A DNA stretch of 8,630 nt from Firmicutes bacterium CAG:475 (GTDB lineage: Bacteria > Bacillota > Clostridia > Christensenellales > CAG-917). This document shows, piece after piece, positions 4,450 to 8,630 of the stretch (position 1 is its first letter; every line of letters starts with the position of its first letter). The notes beneath the pieces were generated by a model, which saw only the letters and a program-made list of their open reading frames with translations, searched no databases and was not told the origin of the DNA. Made by a program: the position numbers and the translations under genes. The stretch is taken from assembly GCA_000434435.1 (NCBI GenBank), contig FR895533.1:1-8630 (forward strand). Reading direction: 5' to 3'.

Positions 4450-5148
4450 ATGGACAAAATTGAAAAAATACTTCTTGAAAACAGGGACGAAAAATATCGC
4501 GAGTTTCATTCCTCGCTCCTTCCGAATATAGACGGTCGAAAAATTATCGGCGTGCGTATGACCACTCTTCGCAAAATCGCAAAGAGCCTTGAAAAAGACG
4601 CAAGTTTTTCAAACGAGGATAAAAACGCTTTTCTTTGCAATCTTCCTCACGAATACTATGAAGAAAACATACTGCACTCAATTATGCTTTCTGACGAAAA
4701 AGATTTTGACATTGCGATAGAAAAAGTTGAAGTGTTTTTGCCGTATATCGACAACTGGGCGGTGTGCGACACTTTTTCGCCAAAGTGTTTTGAGAAGAAC
4801 GTAGATAAACTTTGGGGGCACATTGAAAAATGGCTTTGTTCTAATAAGACGTATACCGTTAGGTTTGGCATAGTATGCGCGATGCGATATTTTCTCGACG
4901 AAGATTTTTCAACGAATAAATTTGAAAAAGTGATTTCGGTTTCCTCAAACGAATACTACGTCAATATGGCAATTGCCTGGTACGTCAGCGTTGCGCTTGT
5001 AAAGCAATACGATGAAGTTTTGCCGTATATTGAAAACAACACCTTGCCAAAGTGGGTACACAACAAAAGCATCCAAAAAGCATGCGAAAGTTTGCGCATT
5101 TCAAACGATAAAAAAGAATATCTAAAAACGCTTAAAATGCACGAATAG
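4450..5148 (+). CDS. AlkD-like HEAT-repeat DNA alkylation repair glycosylase
   Basis: The 232-aa product belongs to the DNA_alkylation (AlkC/AlkD) superfamily, all-helical HEAT-like proteins that excise cationic alkylated purines such as 3-methyladenine and 7-methylguanine. GVRMTTLRKIAKSL (34-47) is the conserved early helix. NWAVCD (102-107) gives W103 and D107 with the same i,i+4 spacing as the catalytic W109/D113 of Bacillus cereus AlkD, and R138 in TVRFGIV is a plausible match to its R148. The C-terminal region from EYYVNMAIAWYVS through WVHNKSIQKACESLRIS is typical of the short Firmicutes subfamily. I prefer ATG 4450: the in-frame TTG at 4399 lies in the -35 box and its extra 17 residues are unrelated to the family. 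It is probably expressed from its own promoter at 4399-4427. Confidence 0.85.
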   Translation: MDKIEKILLENRDEKYREFHSSLLPNIDGRKIIGVRMTTLRKIAKSLEKDASFSNEDKNAFLCNLPHEYYEENILHSIMLSDEKDFDIAIEKVEVFLPYIDNWAVCDTFSPKCFEKNVDKLWGHIEKWLCSNKTYTVRFGIVCAMRYFLDEDFSTNKFEKVISVSSNEYYVNMAIAWYVSVALVKQYDEVLPYIENNTLPKWVHNKSIQKACESLRISNDKKEYLKTLKMHE

Positions 5149-5197
5149 TGTTATATTGTTTAAAAATAGGCACAAATTCGACAAAGATTTGTTTATG

Positions 5198-5275
5198 AAT
5201 ACACGATAAGTGCTACAAACCCTACACACCGACATATCAATTTTAAAGTTCCGATTAAAACACATATCGTGTATT
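5198..5275. repeat. 11-bp perfect inverted repeat with 56-bp interior
   Basis: AATACACGATA (5198-5208) and TATCGTGTATT (5265-5275) are perfect reverse complements. The arm spacing is too long for a simple terminator and there is no T tract after it. Two operator half-sites, a looped RNA stem or a remnant of a small mobile element are all possible. Confidence 0.6.
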
Positions 5276-5325
5276 GATTTTCATTATATATTGTTTTGAT
5301 ATTTTGTCGTGTTCATTTCAAAAAT

Positions 5326-5357
5326 GAATTAAAACATATGATTTAGAATTAAAACAT
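5326..5357 (+). repeat. Direct repeat GAATTAAAACAT, period 20 bp
   Basis: Exact copies lie at 5326-5337 and 5346-5357, and the shorter ATTAAAACA is also at 5254-5262. A 20-bp period is about two helical turns, which would place two bound proteins on the same DNA face some 85 bp upstream of the transporter -10 box. Confidence 0.55.
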
Positions 5358-5431
5358 TCGTATTTTAACCTACATATTTAAAATAAATGTTGGGTTTTGG
5401 GATAAAAACACTATCTTTTTTGATTTTTATG

Positions 5432-5440
5432 TGTTATAAT
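5432..5440 (+). promoter_or_regulatory. Extended -10 promoter of the ABC transporter gene
   Basis: TGTTATAAT contains a perfect TATAAT (5435-5440) preceded by the TGn extension. The -35 position (TATCTT, 5412-5417, 17-bp spacing) is poor, as is common for extended -10 or activator-dependent promoters. Transcription would begin near 5447, giving an approximately 195-nt leader. Confidence 0.7.
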
Positions 5441-5446
5441 CCACAT

Positions 5447-5640
5447 ATAATATAGTTGTTAAGAGTTTCGCAAAAGCGTATAATTAATTGGGGAAGTTGA
5501 CGCAATCTTGACTTTTCGGACGTGAAATACAATGCCGTATTTGTCCGAGCGCGGAACTTCCGACGGGAATTTCTATGGCGAAAATTCGCCGTATCGGGAC
5601 TATATGATTCGCCAAATAAATCATACAATCCAGAGGCTTT
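5447..5640 (+). ncRNA. Structured mRNA leader of unknown class (candidate cis-regulatory RNA)
   Basis: Strong stems occur in order. P1 is GGAAGTT (5492-5498) with AACTTCC (5555-5561), possibly extended by CGC/GCG (5501-5503/5551-5553). Inside it, TCGGAC (5516-5521) pairs with GTCCGA (5543-5548) and, after a 3-nt bulge, AAATAC (5525-5530) with GTATTT (5537-5542). P4 is TATGGCGA (5574-5581) with TCGCCGTA (5586-5593). P5 is TATGATT (5603-5609) with AATCATA (5619-5625), ending seven bases before the RBS AGAGG (5632-5636). Competing pairings exist: TTCCGA (5558-5563) with TCGGGA (5594-5599) would break P1, and GGCGA (5577-5581) can pair with a second TCGCC at 5609-5613 instead of that in P4. I cannot match it to T-box, SAM, TPP, purine, yybP-ykoY, fluoride or c-di-GMP consensus features. 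There is no U tract, so control of translation is more likely than termination. Confidence 0.5.
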
Positions 5641-8466
5641 ATGCTTAAACTTATAGATATCACCAAGGAATACATGGCGGAGGAAGAGAGCGTTCTCGCG
5701 CTTCACGACGTATCCATAGAGTTCAGAAAAAACGAATTTGTTTCAATTCTCGGTCCTTCCGGCTGCGGAAAAACCACACTGTTAAATATTATCGGCGGTC
5801 TTGACCGCTATACAAGCGGCGATATTCAAATCGACAACGTATCCACAAAAGAGTACGACGACGTCGATTGGGACACCTATCGCAACCGCCGCATTGGCTT
5901 CGTATTTCAATCCTACAACCTTATTCCGCACATGAACATCCTCAAAAACGTCGCGATGAGCCTGACTCTTGCCGGCGTTGAAAGCGAGGAAAGAAAGGCG
6001 CGCGCTCTCGAAGCGTTGAGAAAAGTCGGGCTTGAAGCGCAGGCAAAGAAAAAGCCGAATCAACTTTCCGGCGGTCAAATGCAACGCGTTGCAATCGCTC
6101 GTGCGCTTGTAAACAACCCCGAAATCATCCTTGCGGACGAGCCCACCGGCGCACTTGACAGCGAATCAGGTATTCAAGTTATGGATTTGCTCAAAGAAGT
6201 TGCTCGGGACAGACTTGTCATTATGGTTACGCACAATCCGTCTTTGGCGGAAGAGTATAGTACACGTATCGTGTATTTAAAAGACGGGCAAGTTGTCGGC
6301 GATACAATGCCGTACAACAGCGAGGACGAAGAGAACGAGATTCTCGACGAAGTGGTTGACGACAGCGTCGAGGAAAGAATCATAGAAATCGAAAAGTCAG
6401 GCGACGACGTGCAAATGTCCGAAGTCAGAGTCGAAGAGGCAAAGCCCAAGAAAAAGTCGTTTAAGGAAAAATTCCTCAAGTGGAAGAAAGCGGACAGGGC
6501 GGGTATGAAACTCGGCACCGCAATCAATCTTTCGTGGAATAACCTTTTGGCAAAAAAAGGCCGCACGTTGCTTACGTCGATTGCCGGTTCAATCGGTATA
6601 ATCGGTATCGTGCTTGTTCTCTCGCTCTCAAACGGCGCTTCTGCGTACGTCAGAGGTTTGGAGGAGAGTGCTTTGTCGACTTATCCCATCACCGTCAACA
6701 AGTCAAGCATGGACGTTATGTCGCTGATGCAGGATCTTATGGGATTCGGTGGATCGTCAACAAGCAACGAGCCTGTCGCTGACGATGTGTTCAAAGGCGA
6801 ATTGGTGCTCGGAAATCTTATCCCAAAAATCATCAAAGGCAAGCCGAACGATCTGCATAGCCTGAAAAAGAAGATCGAAAACGAATTCGATCATAACTTG
6901 GCGACGGTCAAATACAATTACGGGACGACATTTAACGTATATGTCGACGATCCAAAAGATGAAAACAACTACATGAAGACAACGCCGTATTCCGAAAATA
7001 TGTACGGACTGTTCGAGCAATTTGTAAATATTGCAAAAACCACTCCCGGGCTGAAAAATCTTGACATCGAAAATATGAAATTCGATATTATGGGCTCTCA
7101 AATGACAATAACTCAAGCCCTCTCGTATTTGTCAGGCATGATCGGTGAACCATGGAGCGAAATATCAAGCAATACAGATCTTGTAAACGCACAATACGAA
7201 ATTGTCGGCGGCAAGTGGCCCGAAAAAGCAAACGAAGTCGTAGTCGTCGTAAGCGAAAACAACACAATCATCGACTATCAACTATTTATGCTCGGGCTTA
7301 AATCGAGCGCAGACCTGTCTTCGTTGCTTATCAACAGTATGCTCGGAAATGCAAAAGCCTTTGTCGAACAACCGTATTCGCTTGACGATTTGCTCGGTCT
7401 GGAATACAAAGTCATGACAAATGTCGACTATCTTGACAAGCAAGAGGGTTCTGACACATGGGTTATGAATGACAGATCGAAACTTGAAAAGGATTATGTC
7501 AACGCTCGCGCCATGAGATTTGCAGACGGCACGGATACGATTAAAGTAGTCGGTGTTGTTCGCCCCAAAAAAGGTGCGATAGCAAGCTCAATCAACGGCG
7601 TTATAGGTTATACAAAAGAGCTTACCGAAACATTGCTGTCGCATTCTCAAAATCACGAAGCGGTCAAAGCTATGCAAAAGCTCTATAACGAAGCGCTTGA
7701 ATCCATAGAAGGCTCGACGCAGAAGAAAACCGAGTATGAAAGCGTTGTCAGTGTATACGAGTACGATTTTACAAAAAAACTCGAAAAGACCGATCCGACT
7801 GAAAGAGAACTCGAAAGACGCGATTACAAAGTGAGAATTGGCGATTCTGTTGAGGTGGACACAAGCAACCCCGACAACAATCAGCATGCATCGCTTATGC
7901 GCATTTTGGGCTTTATCGACAAGGAGTATCCGCAAAGTATCGATTTCTATTGCACCAGTTTTGAGGCAAAGCAAGAGGTTGAAAACTTTTTGGGAAAGAA
8001 CGACATAAACTATACGGATTCGCTATCGTCCATGATGGAATTTGTCAATACAATGGTCAATACCATAACCGGCGTGCTCGTAGGATTTGCCGCAATCTCG
8101 CTTATCGTGTCCACCATAATGATTGCAATCATCATCTATACGTCCGTGCTCGAACGTCGCAAAGAAATAGGCGTGCTTCGTTCCATCGGCGCAAGAAAAC
8201 GAGATATATCCCGTGTCTTTATTGCCGAATCCGCAATACTCGGCGGATATTCTGGACTTATCGGAATCGTTTTCTCTGTCATTGTATGTGTCATCGGAAA
8301 TGTCGTAATCAAGTTGTTGTTAGGCATCGAAAACCTTGTTTCGGTATCCTGGTGGCAATGTCTCGGAATGTTCTTTGTCAGCATGCTTTTGAGCATCATT
8401 GCAGGTTTCATCCCGTCAAGGATTGCGGCGAAGAAGGATCCTGCCATTGCTCTCCGCAGCGAATAA
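5641..8466 (+). CDS. ABC transporter, ATPase fused to FtsX/MacB-type permease, 941 aa
   Basis: A single chain carries both halves of a type VII (MacB-like) ABC system. The ATPase is residues 1-225: Walker A GPSGCGKTT (38-46), Q-loop Q90, signature LSGGQ (142-146), Walker B IILADEP (162-168), D-loop ALDSE (171-175), switch H198. An acidic linker (about 227-266) and a basic segment (268-290) follow. TM1 (about 308-330) leads to a large, mostly polar extracytoplasmic region (about 331-805), then three C-terminal helices (about 806-833, 862-886, 897-917) with the FtsX-family VLERRKEIGVLRSIGARKRDI segment between TM2 and TM3 and the usual DPAIALRSE tail. Such proteins dimerise and work mechanically, exporting or sensing peptides, toxins or envelope components rather than forming a plain channel. 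AGAGG (5632-5636) supports the start. No two-component system or adaptor is in the window, so the substrate is unknown. Confidence 0.93.
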   Translation: MLKLIDITKEYMAEEESVLALHDVSIEFRKNEFVSILGPSGCGKTTLLNIIGGLDRYTSGDIQIDNVSTKEYDDVDWDTYRNRRIGFVFQSYNLIPHMNILKNVAMSLTLAGVESEERKARALEALRKVGLEAQAKKKPNQLSGGQMQRVAIARALVNNPEIILADEPTGALDSESGIQVMDLLKEVARDRLVIMVTHNPSLAEEYSTRIVYLKDGQVVGDTMPYNSEDEENEILDEVVDDSVEERIIEIEKSGDDVQMSEVRVEEAKPKKKSFKEKFLKWKKADRAGMKLGTAINLSWNNLLAKKGRTLLTSIAGSIGIIGIVLVLSLSNGASAYVRGLEESALSTYPITVNKSSMDVMSLMQDLMGFGGSSTSNEPVADDVFKGELVLGNLIPKIIKGKPNDLHSLKKKIENEFDHNLATVKYNYGTTFNVYVDDPKDENNYMKTTPYSENMYGLFEQFVNIAKTTPGLKNLDIENMKFDIMGSQMTITQALSYLSGMIGEPWSEISSNTDLVNAQYEIVGGKWPEKANEVVVVVSENNTIIDYQLFMLGLKSSADLSSLLINSMLGNAKAFVEQPYSLDDLLGLEYKVMTNVDYLDKQEGSDTWVMNDRSKLEKDYVNARAMRFADGTDTIKVVGVVRPKKGAIASSINGVIGYTKELTETLLSHSQNHEAVKAMQKLYNEALESIEGSTQKKTEYESVVSVYEYDFTKKLEKTDPTERELERRDYKVRIGDSVEVDTSNPDNNQHASLMRILGFIDKEYPQSIDFYCTSFEAKQEVENFLGKNDINYTDSLSSMMEFVNTMVNTITGVLVGFAAISLIVSTIMIAIIIYTSVLERRKEIGVLRSIGARKRDISRVFIAESAILGGYSGLIGIVFSVIVCVIGNVVIKLLLGIENLVSVSWWQCLGMFFVSMLLSIIAGFIPSRIAAKKDPAIALRSE

Positions 8467-8495
8467 AAATTCTCCAAATCGCGCCTAACTTTGTC

Positions 8496-8558
8496 AGCAC
8501 CCCTTGTCTGTCAACTCATGTACTCCATGTACATTAGGGTTGCCATTCAAGGGGTGCT
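8496..8558. terminator. Long compound hairpin downstream of the ABC transporter
   Basis: The outer stem AGCACCCCTTG (8496-8506) with CAAGGGGTGCT (8548-8558) is a perfect 11-bp pairing. Inside it CAACTC (8512-8517) pairs with GGGTTG (8537-8542, one G-U), and ATGTAC (8518-8523) with GTACAT (8529-8534) around loop TCCAT. No T run follows (CTTCCGC), so it is not a textbook Rho-independent terminator. It would stabilise the 3' end of the mRNA or act as a bidirectional structural boundary. Confidence 0.55.
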
Positions 8559-8574
8559 TCCGCATTCTGAAAAT

Positions 8575-8630
8575 CGTCGCCAAGGCAATGGCAACCGCCC
8601 CGAATTGTCATTCAGAGGAGCAAAGCGACG
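8575..8630. repeat. Edge-truncated interspersed palindromic repeat (tentative)
   Basis: CGTCGC (8575-8580) and GCGACG (8625-8630) form perfect inverted arms that may continue past the window edge. The final part (TGTCATTCAGAGGAGC, then AAAGCGACG) resembles a TGTCATTCTGAGGAGC-type sequence that I recall as widespread between genes in gut Firmicutes and Bacteroidetes. That identification is from memory and needs a search. Confidence 0.4.

Larger units (their letters stand above)
5149..5431. other. AT-rich non-coding region with several dyads and direct repeats
   Basis: There is no credible gene. It contains ACAAAT/ATTTGT (5172-5177/5187-5192, a weak possible alkD terminator), AATACACGATA/TATCGTGTATT (5198-5208/5265-5275), the hairpin TTCATTT-caa-AAATGAA (5312-5328), and TATTTTAA/TTAAAATA (5361-5368/5378-5385). 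ATTAAAACA occurs at 5254, 5328 and 5348; the last two belong to 12-bp repeats exactly 20 bp apart. The density of symmetrical and repeated motifs directly upstream of the transporter promoter suggests a regulatory region. Confidence 0.6.

Noticed and set aside
5447..5640. The leader as a T-box, yybP-ykoY (Mn), SAM, TPP or c-di-GMP element
   Set aside because: No T-box UGGN/GGGUGG features, no recognisable core motifs of those classes, and the downstream gene is not an aminoacyl-tRNA synthetase or a metal or vitamin transporter of the usual type.

Overview
The window reads as chromosome of a low-to-moderate-GC Gram-positive bacterium, most likely an uncultured gut-type Clostridia/Firmicutes lineage. 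The pointers are AT-rich intergenic DNA with clear sigma-A style promoters, a YpsC/RlmL-type 23S rRNA methyltransferase, D-aminoacyl-tRNA deacylase, TcdA and AlkD relatives of Firmicutes style, short Cro/CI-type regulators, and an ABC-ATPase fused to an FtsX/MacB-type permease. No rRNA, tRNA, CRISPR array, transposase or phage structural gene is visible, so taxonomy below phylum is only an inference.

Region 1 (1-1279) is a small regulatory module. Two paralogous HTH regulators lie on the minus strand, each followed by an identical terminator repeat. A divergent plus-strand gene encodes a small membrane protein with a HEYGH zinc-protease motif. All three upstream regions carry versions of one 12-bp pseudo-palindrome (ATTGTGTACAAT), which overlaps the -10 box of two of the promoters. 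XRE regulator plus HExxH protein is the logic of ImmR/ImmA-type switches, but here the HExxH protein is membrane-associated and of a family I cannot name.

Region 2 (1280-5148) is a co-directional run of housekeeping genes for RNA and DNA upkeep: tcdA (cyclic t6A formation in tRNA), a THUMP/UPF0020 rRNA methyltransferase, dtd (D-aminoacyl-tRNA proofreading), a low-molecular-weight protein-tyrosine phosphatase, and an AlkD-like HEAT-repeat DNA glycosylase. Spacings run from 33 to about 114 bp with hairpins and candidate promoters between them, so this is probably several overlapping transcripts rather than one tight operon.

Region 3 (5149-5640) is a 492-bp AT-rich non-coding stretch. It holds an 11-bp long-range inverted repeat, direct repeats of ATTAAAACA, several palindromes, an extended -10 promoter (5432-5440), and an approximately 195-nt leader with multiple strong stems and competing alternative pairings just upstream of the ABC transporter start. 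It is the best candidate in the window for an undescribed cis-regulatory RNA.

Region 4 (5641-8466) is one 941-codon gene, an ABC-ATPase fused to an FtsX-like permease with a large extracytoplasmic domain. Region 5 (8467-8630) is a non-coding tail with a long compound hairpin and an edge-truncated sequence resembling an interspersed palindromic repeat.
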